37,723 nucleotides of DNA, from positions 1 to 37,723 of the forward strand of contig NZ_CAINTR010000022.1 in NCBI RefSeq assembly GCF_903853455.1. Reading direction: 5' to 3'. Below, in pieces: positions 1 to 6,307 of the stretch. The notes beneath the pieces are model-generated. The model had not been told where the DNA came from. It saw nothing but the letters and a program-made list of their open reading frames with translations, and did not search any database. This DNA comes from an uncultured Magnetospirillum sp. GTDB lineage: Bacteria; Pseudomonadota; Alphaproteobacteria; Rhodospirillales; Magnetospirillaceae. Every line of letters begins with the position of its first letter. The stretch's first letter is position 1. The translations under genes were made by a program, and so were the position numbers.

Positions 1-55
1 GAACCTGGAAAACAGACTTGGCGAGGTCAAACCCGATGGTGCTAATCTGGCTCAT
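1..55 (-). CDS. IS110-family transposase, N-terminal fragment (runs off window)
   Basis: Reading leftwards from an ATG at 55-53, the window holds only the first 18 codons, MSQISTIGFDLAKSVFQV, before it ends. This start, with Asp inside G-x-D-x-A-K, is the hallmark N-terminus of IS110/IS1111-type DEDD transposases, where that Asp is the first catalytic acid of the RuvC-like domain. The rest of the enzyme lies outside the window, so intactness cannot be judged. The short upstream leader suggests the IS1111 branch, whose guide-RNA region lies downstream of the gene, but this is inference. It sits about 190 bp from the end of fliN. Confidence 0.75.
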   Translation of the reverse strand, partial: MSQISTIGFDLAKSVFQV

Positions 56-130
56 GGACGGCCCCCTCTATGTGGCGTGTTGATAACGACCACTTTGGCG
101 CATTGCGACGCCGGTGAGCAGGGGCCGTCC
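56..130. mobile_element. Probable end region of the IS110-type element, with inverted repeat
   Basis: GGACGGCCCC at 56-65 is repeated inverted as GGGGCCGTCC at 121-130, enclosing the short region upstream of the transposase start. IS1111-type elements carry short subterminal inverted repeats, so 121-130 could mark the element end. A perfect palindrome ACTCCGGAGT follows at 143-152. The exact boundary cannot be fixed without the other end. The element lies next to a hairpin repeat (174-237), a type of target that IS110 relatives are known to favour. Confidence 0.4.
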
Positions 131-173
131 ACCTCATCACTGACTCCGGAGTGGAGCGACTATGCCCGTTGAG

Positions 174-237
174 GGCGCGCGGCACATGCCGCGAAAGCCA
201 AGCCCCACGGAGTGGGGCGCCCGGCGACTGAGGGGCA
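174..237 (-). repeat. Hairpin repeat, copy A
   Basis: One of five copies in the window of a GC-rich dispersed repeat. It contains two perfect hairpins: CGCGGC-ACAT-GCCGCG (178-193) and CCCCAC-GGA-GTGGGG (203-217). They are joined by the shared core GAAAGCCAAG (193-202) and followed by the shared tail CGCCCGGCGACTGAGGGG. The second stem differs in sequence from the other copies but still pairs fully. The copy lies between the IS110-type element and the 3' end of fliN, and its distal part may have been lost to that insertion. Confidence 0.7.
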
Positions 238-246
238 GAAAAGACT

Positions 247-534
247 CTAATCCGCCGCGCGCTTGAGTACTTCGGTGATGGTGACGGCCAGGTGGTCTTC
301 GACCACCACCACTTCGGCGCGGCAGACGCGCTTGCCGTTGACGTAGAGATCGACCGGGTCGTTGACCCTGCGGTCCAGTTCCACCACGGCGCCACGGCCC
401 AGCTTCAGCAACTGGGCGATGGGGAGGCTGGCGGTTCCCAGCACGGCCGAGACCTCGACCGAGACGTCGTAGACCGCTTCCCGGTTGGCTCCGATCCCGA
501 GGGCTGCGTTGATCGCGTCGTCGCTGTCGGCCAT
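247..534 (-). CDS. fliN: Flagellar motor switch protein FliN
   Basis: This 95-residue protein consists almost entirely of one SpoA (surface presentation of antigens) domain, residues about 22-92, with the typical pattern V-S-V-E-V-S-A-V-L-G, LLKLGRGAVVELDR and a C-terminal V-x-I-T-E-V-L. FliN forms part of the cytoplasmic C-ring and helps set flagellar rotation direction together with FliM and FliG. The short length, without the N-terminal extension of enterobacterial FliN, is usual in Alphaproteobacteria. The ATG at 534 is preceded by TAGGAAAT at a suitable distance. In relatives fliN sits in a fliF-fliG-fliH-fliN-flbD type cluster. Here the downstream side is taken by a hairpin repeat and an IS110-type element, so any downstream partner such as flbD is separated or absent. 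Confidence 0.88.
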   Translation of the reverse strand: MADSDDAINAALGIGANREAVYDVSVEVSAVLGTASLPIAQLLKLGRGAVVELDRRVNDPVDLYVNGKRVCRAEVVVVEDHLAVTITEVLKRAAD

Positions 535-688
535 ATTTCCTACCCTGTCCGCTCCCAGGTGCCGGAGCAGTCCAAGCTATAGCACAGAGAGTGTTAACAG
601 GGAGTGGAGAAACGCCCTTTCCCCTTTGCGGAGGTTGCGGCGAGGCGATGCTCGCCGCTATGATCACGGCGGCAACGGGACCGGCGCG

Positions 689-1012
689 ATGACAACCGAA
701 ATCTATATCTGCAAGGACGGCCAGGAGCTCAAGCAGGGGAAGCTGGTCTATTCCGACGACGTCGTCGACCGGGAGGGCGCCGAGGAGGATGCCATGCGTC
801 GCTGCAAGGGCGACCCGACCATCAAGAAGGTCGCCTATTACAAAGTGACGGCCAGCGGCGATTTCCGGGTGTTTTTCTCCTACACCAACCCCAATTGTAA
901 GCCGGCTCCCAAGCTGCAAACCGGCGCGCCCCCGAAGAAGAAGCCGCACGTCGCCAAGAAAAAGCCGCCGCCCAGCCTGCTGGAACGGCTGAAACGGAAG
1001 ATCGGTCTTTAG
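689..1012 (+). CDS. Hypothetical protein, 107 aa, with Lys/Pro-rich tail
   Basis: I do not recognise this family. From the ATG at 689 it encodes a small soluble protein. Residues 1-65 are mixed and acidic (MTTEIYICKDGQELKQGKLV at the start). Residues 70-95 are rich in Lys and Pro (PPKKKPHVAKKKPPP), and a short basic amphipathic end (LLERLKRKIGL) follows. The start was chosen because the open frame upstream of 689 has unlike composition and overlaps the divergent fliN promoter side. There is no signal peptide or membrane segment. The basic linker could contact nucleic acid or a membrane surface, but that is speculation. It is followed at once by the hydrolase gene, which starts 26 bp downstream, so the two may be cotranscribed. 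Confidence 0.6.
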   Translation: MTTEIYICKDGQELKQGKLVYSDDVVDREGAEEDAMRRCKGDPTIKKVAYYKVTASGDFRVFFSYTNPNCKPAPKLQTGAPPKKKPHVAKKKPPPSLLERLKRKIGL

Positions 1013-1038
1013 CCTCTGACCTAGGAATATCCCGCACA

Positions 1039-1839
1039 TTGGAACTTGAACTTCTGTACTGCCGGTCGACGGCCCCCTCGCCCGCCGAACGCCCCCCCAT
1101 CCTGTTCGTTCACGGCTCGTATTGCGGCGCCTGGGTCTGGGCGGAATATTTCATGCCCTATTTCGCCGAAGCCGGCTATTCCAGCCATGCGGTGTCCCTG
1201 CGCGGCCACGGCGACAGCCAGGGCCGCTTCAACCAGGCGACGCTGGAGGATTACGTCAGCGACGTGCGCTCGGCCATGGACAATCTGGGCGGACGCTGCA
1301 TCCTGGTCGGCCACTCCATGGGCGGTCTGGTGGCCCAGCATTGCCTGACCGGCACGCAAACGGTGGAGGCGGCGGTGCTGATGTCCAGCGTGCCGCCGTC
1401 GGGTCTGGCCTCCTCGGCGCTGTACCTGTCCATGTTCTCTCCCGACGTCTGCCTCCAGTTGAGCCTGCTGCAAAGCTTCGGCCCCTCGGCGGTGAAGAGC
1501 GAGGTCATCCGCCGGGCGCTGTTTTCCAACGCGACCCCGGTCGAGACCGTCGCCCACCTTTTGCCCCGCTTCCAGCAGGAGTCGCAAAGCATCTGCGTGG
1601 AATTGCTCAACCCCGTCCGCCCTCCCCTGCCCCTGCCGCAGGGCAGCCTGCCGATCCTGGTGATCGGCGGCGACCGCGACGTGCTGGTTCCCAGCTTCGC
1701 GCTCTACGAGACCGCCTCCTATTTCGACGCCGAACTGGAGGTTCTGCCCGGCGCGCCGCACGGGCTGATGCTGGATACGTCGTGGTGGAAGATCACCGCC
1801 GACAAGACCCTGGCATGGCTGGAAAGCAAGGGATTCTGA
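1039..1839 (+). CDS. Alpha/beta hydrolase family protein
   Basis: A 266-residue alpha/beta hydrolase fold enzyme. Residues 21-30 (ILFVHGSYCG) hold the HG oxyanion-hole motif. GHSMGG at 91-96 is the nucleophile elbow with Ser93. The likely acid is Asp214 in GGDRDVLVP, and the likely base is His241 in PGAPHGLML. Length and motifs fit serine hydrolases or esterases of the AB hydrolase-1 type; the substrate cannot be read from sequence. The frame opens at a TTG (1039) with AGGAA at 1023-1027. No ATG in frame would keep the first beta strand, so the TTG start is favoured. There is no signal peptide, so it is probably cytoplasmic. It follows the small gene at 689 in the same direction. Confidence 0.82.
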   Translation: MELELLYCRSTAPSPAERPPILFVHGSYCGAWVWAEYFMPYFAEAGYSSHAVSLRGHGDSQGRFNQATLEDYVSDVRSAMDNLGGRCILVGHSMGGLVAQHCLTGTQTVEAAVLMSSVPPSGLASSALYLSMFSPDVCLQLSLLQSFGPSAVKSEVIRRALFSNATPVETVAHLLPRFQQESQSICVELLNPVRPPLPLPQGSLPILVIGGDRDVLVPSFALYETASYFDAELEVLPGAPHGLMLDTSWWKITADKTLAWLESKGF

Positions 1840-2001
1840 GCAGAGTCGCCAATCCGGCCGCTCAAGACGTCCGACAAAAACACCACCCGTCCTATTCTTG
1901 CGGTTACTTGCGATGCACCATACGGTGGTCACGACGGACTCTCGGCTATGACGCAAGGCATAGGCAGACTTTCCAATTCGTGGGCGGTCTCTTGAAATCG
2001 C

Positions 2002-2030
2002 TTCAAATTTTCGGGTAATCGCGCTATCTT
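2002..2030 (+). promoter_or_regulatory. Candidate promoter in the 1840-2072 gap
   Basis: The 233-bp stretch between the hydrolase and the next gene holds no convincing ORF. TTCAAA (2002-2007) and TATCTT (2025-2030), 17 bp apart, resemble a sigma-70-type promoter reading towards the gene at 2073. A short inverted repeat TTGAA-N5-TTCAA (1992-2006) overlaps the -35 element and could be an operator. Sequence match only. Confidence 0.3.
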
Positions 2031-2072
2031 GAAAGGTGGATTAGTCTAGGTTCATTCTATCCGAGTAGTGAG

Positions 2073-2495
2073 ATGGCACTGAGTACGCGTCAGGTTGGGT
2101 CGGCAACGGCGTCAGGAATTGCGGCGGCAACAGCCCGCGTCGGCAATGGCGGCCGTAATGTCGCGTCCACCACGCGCGGCGACGTGGAGAAGATGGATTT
2201 CTCGCCCCATCTGGGGGTCAACGAGGAATCGGTCCTTCGCTTCCAGCAGGAAGGCCAGCTCAACCCCGACGGCCGCCGCCAGCAGCAGCGCGACCAGCGC
2301 GACGGCTTCACCCCCCTGCTGGCGCGCAACGCCTACAGCACCAACATGGACTCCACCGACGAGACCAATGCCGACGGGTCGCCCAAGCTTTTCCTCAACG
2401 ACGTCATGCGCGGCATCGGCACCTACGAGGAAAACATGCGCGTCACCTCGCCCGCCGCGGTCAAGCCGGGCAGCGTGATGAACTACCTGTTCTGA
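2073..2495 (+). CDS. Hypothetical protein, 140 aa, low complexity N-terminus
   Basis: I do not recognise this family. The N-terminal 40 residues are rich in Ala, Gly, Ser, Thr and Arg (ALSTRQVGSATASGIAAATA at the start). The middle is Gln/Arg/Asp rich (RRQQQRDQRDG about residues 68-78). The C-terminal half is better ordered, ending KPGSVMNYLF. There is no signal peptide, membrane span or cysteine. The polar, disordered-looking N-terminus and the compact tail suggest a small structural or adaptor protein, but no function is assigned. It has its own candidate promoter and is followed by a palindromic repeat, so it looks monocistronic. ATG at 2073. Confidence 0.6.
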   Translation: MALSTRQVGSATASGIAAATARVGNGGRNVASTTRGDVEKMDFSPHLGVNEESVLRFQQEGQLNPDGRRQQQRDQRDGFTPLLARNAYSTNMDSTDETNADGSPKLFLNDVMRGIGTYEENMRVTSPAAVKPGSVMNYLF

Positions 2496-2529
2496 CAGGC
2501 CCCCCTCCTGATGGAACAAGCTTTGCGTC

Positions 2530-2633
2530 CGTCATGCCCGGACGTGTTCCGGGCATCCACGCCGTTCCGTACCGTAACCGTTTGAGCTTGTCGCACCGCG
2601 TGGATACGCGGGACAAGCCCGCGCATGACGACG
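2530..2633. repeat. Palindromic intergenic repeat pair (alphaproteobacterial type)
   Basis: Two imperfect palindromic units face each other. The first reads CGTCATGCCCGG ... CCGGGCATCCACG (2530-2561). The second reads CGTGGAT ... GGGACAAGCCCGCGCATGACG (2599-2630). Units of the form CGTGGATGCCCGGGACAAGCCCGGGCATGACG are common between genes in many Alphaproteobacteria. They lie between convergent genes (2495 and 2682) and may act as a bidirectional terminator. This family is distinct from the other hairpin repeat in the window. Confidence 0.65.
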
Positions 2634-2681
2634 TCGGGGGATCTGCTTCCGTCTAAACGGGAACCGCTCCAACTCCCCCCG

Positions 2682-3212
2682 TCACGGCATCCGCGAATTC
2701 AGGGTGATGGTCTCGCCGTCCACCGCGAACGTCCCATAGCCGTGGTGATGGATGGTCTTGGGATGGGTCTGGGCCGGATCGATCCAGGCCTTGACCACTT
2801 CGAGGACGAAGAGGTTGTAGCGGTCCACCAGGGTCTTGTCGGCGACCTTGCATTCGAGATTGGCGAAGCACTCGGCCACCAGCGGCGCCGCCACCCGCTT
2901 GGCCGGCAGCGGCGTCAGGCCGAACGCCGCGAACTTGTCGGTATCGCGGCCCGAGGAATTGCCCACTTCCACCACCTTGGCCGCCAGGTCCACGGCGGGA
3001 ATGGCGATCACGCATTCCCCCGTCGCCCGCAGCGCCGCGAAGCTGTAATCGCGGCCGCTGACCACGCAGGCCACCAGCGGCGGGGTGAATTCCACCATCA
3101 TATGCCACGACATGGTCATGACGTTGGCGCGGCCGTCTTGCGCCGTGGTCAGCAGCACCACCGGTCCCGGCTCCAGCAGCCGATAGACCTCCGACAGGGC
3201 AAGGTTTTTCAT
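2682..3212 (-). CDS. Flavoredoxin-like FMN-binding split-barrel protein in the nir operon
   Basis: A 176-residue member of the flavin reductase-like/flavoredoxin family (FMN-binding split barrel). The pattern LLTTAQDGRANVMTMSWHMM followed by FTPPLVACVVSGRDYSF is typical of these proteins, which bind FMN and take part in electron transfer or flavin reduction. It has no membrane span and is probably cytoplasmic. Its ATG (3212-3210) overlaps the nirJ stop in an ATGA, so it is translationally coupled as the last gene of the heme d1 operon. It is not one of the classical nir genes. A role as electron donor to the NirJ radical SAM step or another redox step is an attractive inference from position alone. 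A generic flavoprotein is the alternative. Confidence 0.8.
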   Translation of the reverse strand: MKNLALSEVYRLLEPGPVVLLTTAQDGRANVMTMSWHMMVEFTPPLVACVVSGRDYSFAALRATGECVIAIPAVDLAAKVVEVGNSSGRDTDKFAAFGLTPLPAKRVAAPLVAECFANLECKVADKTLVDRYNLFVLEVVKAWIDPAQTHPKTIHHHGYGTFAVDGETITLNSRMP

Positions 3213-4351
3213 GGGAGTCCGATCTCCTCGTCGCTGAGGTAACAGCCGGGGTCTTCCGCCCATACGTTACCGCTGATGCGCTCGGCGCGCACGCGGGTAT
3301 TGCCGTTGCAGGCGGCGAGATGGACACAGGCGGCGCACCGCCCCTCCACCGGCCGGGGATGGCGCTTCAGCCCCGCCATCAACGGGTCGGAGACATCCGG
3401 CCAGATGGCGGAGAACCGCCGCTGCCGCACATTGCCCAGGGAGTGGTTCCACCACATGGTGTCGGGATGGACCTCGCCCAGGTTGTCGATATTGGCCACG
3501 TTGACCCCGGAGGCGTTGCCACCCCACTGCGCCAGCTTGGCGGCGACGTGATCGACCCTCTCCGGCTGGTGGCGGCGCACCCAGGACAGGAAATAGGGAC
3601 CGTCGGCATCGTTGTTGCCGGTGACGAATTCCCGCGCCCGCCCTGCCTGGGCATGCTCCCAGGCAGTGTCGAACAGCAGGTCCATGGCGTCGCGGGTGAT
3701 CTGCATCGTGGCGTCGTCGAGGCGGTTCTTGTTGCCGCGTCCGGCATAGTTGAGGTGGGAGAAGTAGAACTTCGCCACCCCTTCCGCCTCCATCAGCCCG
3801 ATCACCTGGGGCAGCTCGGCGGCGTTGTCCATGGTCATGGTGAAGCGCAACCCCACCTTGACGCCGCGCGCGACGCAGCGGCGGATGCCGGCCAGGGAGG
3901 CGGCGAAGGCGCCGTCCCGCGCCCGGAAGCGGTCATGGGTGGCGCCGATGCCGTCGATGCTGATTCCCACATAGTCGAAGCCGGTGGAACCGATGCGGTC
4001 GGCGGTCGCCTCGTCGATCAGGGTGCCGTTGGTCGACAGCGCGGTGTAGAAGCCCATGGCCTTGGCGCGGGCGGCGATGCGGAAGATATCGGGACGCAGC
4101 AGCGGCTCGCCGCCCGACAGGATCAGCACCGGCACCTTGAATTCCCGCAGATCCGTCATCACCGTGAACACCTCGGCGGTGGTGAGTTCGCCGGCAAAGT
4201 CCTTGTCGGTGGAGATGGAATAGCAGTGCTTGCAGGCGAGGTTGCAGCGCCGGATCAGGTTCCAGATCACCACCGGGCCGGGCGGATTGCGGTGCGGCCC
4301 CACCGGGCTGGGAGCCATAAGCTCGTGCATGAACTGGGAGACACGGAACAT
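3209..4351 (-). CDS. nirJ: Heme d1 biosynthesis radical SAM protein NirJ
   Basis: A 380-residue radical SAM enzyme. C36-x3-C40-x2-C43 (RRCNLACKHCYS) binds the SAM-reactive 4Fe-4S cluster, and SGGEP at about 79-83 is the SAM-binding GGE motif. A C-terminal cysteine set (C339, C342, C348, C370) resembles SPASM-type auxiliary cluster ligands. NirJ removes propionate side chains from 12,18-didecarboxysiroheme during synthesis of heme d1, the cofactor of cytochrome cd1 nitrite reductase. Context settles the assignment: it follows nirF, D, L, G and H in the order known from Pseudomonas. It starts at 4351, directly abutting the nirH stop (4352), and overlaps the flavoredoxin-like gene by ATGA. The length is usual for NirJ. 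Confidence 0.93.
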   Translation of the reverse strand: MFRVSQFMHELMAPSPVGPHRNPPGPVVIWNLIRRCNLACKHCYSISTDKDFAGELTTAEVFTVMTDLREFKVPVLILSGGEPLLRPDIFRIAARAKAMGFYTALSTNGTLIDEATADRIGSTGFDYVGISIDGIGATHDRFRARDGAFAASLAGIRRCVARGVKVGLRFTMTMDNAAELPQVIGLMEAEGVAKFYFSHLNYAGRGNKNRLDDATMQITRDAMDLLFDTAWEHAQAGRAREFVTGNNDADGPYFLSWVRRHQPERVDHVAAKLAQWGGNASGVNVANIDNLGEVHPDTMWWNHSLGNVRQRRFSAIWPDVSDPLMAGLKRHPRPVEGRCAACVHLAACNGNTRVRAERISGNVWAEDPGCYLSDEEIGLP

Positions 4352-4924
4352 CTAGAGCCTCAATCCCGTCTTCTTGAGAATGCGCGAACTGAACAACACC
4401 AGATGGCCGGAGGACAGCGGCCCCAGCGTCGCGGCGATCCTCGCCACCAGGGCGTCGGCGGCAACGCGCTCCTTGGCGTGGATCATGGCGAACAGCGAAT
4501 AGGGCCAGTCGGGCAGGGCGCGCGGCCGGTGGTAGCAGTGGCTGACGAAGTCCAGCTCCCCCACCAGACGCCCCGCCTCGGAGACGTCGCCGTCGGCCAC
4601 ATCCCACACCGTCATGCCGTTGAAGCCGTAGCCCAAGGCGTAGTGGTTGGGCACCAGCCCGATGCGGCGGATCACGCCCGCCGCCAGCAGCCGTTCCAGC
4701 CGCTCCATCACCTCCTCGGGAGGAATGCCCACCGTTTCGGCGACGGCGTGGTATGGCCGCTCCACCAGCGGTAGCCCATCCTGGGTGGCCTTGACGATGG
4801 CGCGGTCGATGGTGTCGATGATTTGTCCCTCAAGCGCCGGGCGCGCGCCTCCGCGCGCTTGGCTTTCCTCCGCTAAAGCTCCGGGTCGCTCAACGCTCCC
4901 GCGCTCGCTTTGCTCGATCTTCAT
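4352..4924 (-). CDS. nirH: Siroheme decarboxylase subunit NirH (Lrp/AsnC-type), repeat-extended N-terminus
   Basis: A 190-residue member of the AhbA/AhbB/NirDLGH family, an AsnC/Lrp-like fold. With its sister subunits it decarboxylates siroheme to 12,18-didecarboxysiroheme. The helix-turn-helix-like part (about 36-85, with LPLVERPYHAVAETVGIPPEEV) aligns with NirD residues 1-50, and the ligand-binding half follows with the family pattern CYHRPRALPDWPYSLFAMIH. Compared with NirD, about 35 extra residues precede the domain. Residues 18-34 (EESQARGGARPALEGQ region) are encoded by copy C of the hairpin repeat. The ATG at 4924 overlaps the nirG stop in an ATGA. A TTG or GTG start inside the extension cannot be excluded. 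Confidence 0.88.
   Translation of the reverse strand: MKIEQSERGSVERPGALAEESQARGGARPALEGQIIDTIDRAIVKATQDGLPLVERPYHAVAETVGIPPEEVMERLERLLAAGVIRRIGLVPNHYALGYGFNGMTVWDVADGDVSEAGRLVGELDFVSHCYHRPRALPDWPYSLFAMIHAKERVAADALVARIAATLGPLSSGHLVLFSSRILKKTGLRL
4823..4871 (+). repeat. Hairpin repeat, copy C, inside the nirH reading frame
   Basis: Shares with the other copies the edge TTGTCCCTCAA-GCGCCGGGC and the core CTTGGCTTTC. Its variable hairpin is GCGCGCG-CCTC-CGCGCGC (4841-4858), a perfect 7-bp stem whose sequence differs from copies A, B and E. The copy is open in the nirH frame and encodes residues 18-34 of that protein. The second hairpin seen in copies A, B, D and E is not conserved here; the following 50 bp encode the first 17 residues of NirH. 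Confidence 0.75.
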
Positions 4925-5364
4925 GCCTCGAACCTCAAGCCGACGAAGAACTCCTCGATCTTGGGCATGTCGTGGACAGCCAAGCCGGTGCGGGCTTCGA
5001 TCTCCGCCAGGACCTCGGCGATGCGCTCGGGCCGCTCGGTGGCAACCACGAACCACATGTTCAGGGCATGGTCGCGGGCGTAATTATGCGCCACTTCGGG
5101 GAAGGAATTGACGATGGCCGCCACATCGTCGAACCGCTCCGCCGGCACGCTCATGGCCGACAGGGTCAGGCCGCCACCCATCTTCTCGGCGTGCCACAGG
5201 GGGCCGAAGCGGCTGATCACACCGTCGTCCCGCATGGCCTTGATCCGGGCCAGCAGATCGGCCTCCTCCAGCCCCAGCGCCTCGGCGGCGGCGGCGAAGG
5301 GCCGCTCGGCAATGGGAAAGCCGCCTTGCAGGGCGTTGACGATGCGGCGGTCGGTGTCATCCAT
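4921..5364 (-). CDS. nirG: Siroheme decarboxylase subunit NirG (Lrp/AsnC-type)
   Basis: A 147-residue NirDLGH family protein, matching the usual NirG length. An N-terminal winged-helix-like part (residues 1-55, FPIAERPFAAAAEALGLEEA) is followed by the substrate-binding half with EVAHNYARDHALNMWFVVAT, the motif seen also in NirD (EVNHNYQREHRLNLWFVVTA). NirG and NirD are the AhbA-like partners that carry the conserved HNY...H motif, and they pair with NirH and NirL. The ATG at 5364 lies 4 bp after the nirL stop (5369), and the gene ends in an ATGA overlap with nirH. The longer open frame upstream is a shadow of nirL. Acts in the cytoplasm in heme d1 synthesis. Confidence 0.9.
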   Translation of the reverse strand: MDDTDRRIVNALQGGFPIAERPFAAAAEALGLEEADLLARIKAMRDDGVISRFGPLWHAEKMGGGLTLSAMSVPAERFDDVAAIVNSFPEVAHNYARDHALNMWFVVATERPERIAEVLAEIEARTGLAVHDMPKIEEFFVGLRFEA

Positions 5365-5368
5365 GGGC

Positions 5369-5866
5369 CTACTCCGCCGCCAGGGGCCGCCGGCCGTAGC
5401 GGGCGCCGGTCTGCTTGAAGCGCCGGGTCGAGAACAGCACCGCATGGCCATGGGAGGCAAGGCCGTGACGCTCGGCCAGCCCCCGGATCGCCGCCTCCAC
5501 CGCGTCGCGGTCGCGGCCGTGGACCATGCAGAACAGGTTGAACGGCCAATCCGGCAACCGGCGCGGCCGGCGGTAGCACAGCGTCACCTCGGGCGAATCG
5601 CCCAGCCGCCGCCCCAGCTCGCCGACCAGCGGATCGGGGATGTCCCACACCGCCATGGCATTGGCGCGAAAGCCCAGCTCGTGATGGCGGACGATAACGC
5701 CGAAACGGCGGATGATGCCGACCGCGCTCATGGCCTTGATGCGGGCGATCACCGCGTCCTCGGACAGCCCCACCGCCTGGCCGACGGCGCGGTAAGGCCG
5801 GTCCACCAGCGGCAGGCCGTCGGCCAGCACCGAGACCAGATCCAGGTCGGAATCGCTCAACTCCAT
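5369..5866 (-). CDS. nirL: Siroheme decarboxylase subunit NirL (Lrp/AsnC-type)
   Basis: A 165-residue AhbB-like subunit of siroheme decarboxylase. The N-terminal helix-turn-helix-like region (LPLVDRPYRAVGQAVGLSED, residues 18-37) is followed by the ligand-binding half with CYRRPRRLPDWPFNLFCMVH, the same motif as NirH. The start overlaps the 3' end of nirD by 10 bp (5857-5866), which indicates translational coupling. In some denitrifiers nirD and nirL are fused into one gene; here they are separate. The order nirF-nirD-nirL-nirG-nirH follows the Pseudomonas arrangement, and this is why the four paralogues can be told apart. Confidence 0.88.
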   Translation of the reverse strand: MELSDSDLDLVSVLADGLPLVDRPYRAVGQAVGLSEDAVIARIKAMSAVGIIRRFGVIVRHHELGFRANAMAVWDIPDPLVGELGRRLGDSPEVTLCYRRPRRLPDWPFNLFCMVHGRDRDAVEAAIRGLAERHGLASHGHAVLFSTRRFKQTGARYGRRPLAAE

Positions 5867-6306
5867 TTAAGGTCGAACCCCAGGTCAATGTGGAAATGCT
5901 CCAGCAGCGGCAGGTCCAGCACAACAAGGCCGGTCCGGGCGGAAATGTCGGCCAGCACCGCCTGCACCGCCGCGTTGGACGGCGCGGTGACCACGAACCA
6001 CAGGTTCAGCCGGTGCTCGCGCTGGTAATTGTGGTTGACCTCGGGGTAGGCGCTGACCAGGGCGGCCACCCGCTCCAGCTCCGCGTCGGGCACCGCCATC
6101 GCCGCCAGGGTGCTGCCACCCACCGCATGGGGCCGGAACACCGCCCCCACCCGGCTGATGGCGCCGCCGCGCGACAGCCGCGCCAGCCGGTCCATCACCT
6201 CGTCGGCGTCGATCCCTACCCGTTCCGCCACGGCGGCATAGGGGCGCGCCACCAACGGGAAATCCTGCTGGAATTCGTTCAACAAAGAGCGGTCGATGTT
6301 ATCCAT
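5857..6306 (-). CDS. nirD: Siroheme decarboxylase subunit NirD (Lrp/AsnC-type)
   Basis: A 149-residue AhbA-like subunit, the usual NirD length. MDNIDRSLLNEFQQDFPLVA opens the winged-helix-like domain. EVNHNYQREHRLNLWFVVTA (about residues 91-110) is the conserved motif near the siroheme site of this family. It acts with NirL, NirG and NirH on siroheme, removing two acetate carboxyls. It starts one base after the nirF stop (6308) and overlaps nirL by 10 bp, so it belongs to one polycistronic unit. Despite the Lrp/AsnC fold, a transcriptional role is not expected for these proteins. Confidence 0.9.
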   Translation of the reverse strand: MDNIDRSLLNEFQQDFPLVARPYAAVAERVGIDADEVMDRLARLSRGGAISRVGAVFRPHAVGGSTLAAMAVPDAELERVAALVSAYPEVNHNYQREHRLNLWFVVTAPSNAAVQAVLADISARTGLVVLDLPLLEHFHIDLGFDLKWS

Positions 6307-6307
6307 G

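Noticed and set aside
3320-4774. A plus-strand open frame of 484 codons opposite nirJ and nirH
   Set aside because: Repetitive His/Gly/Gln-rich shadow of the well-supported nir genes, and it crosses the nirH-nirJ junction.
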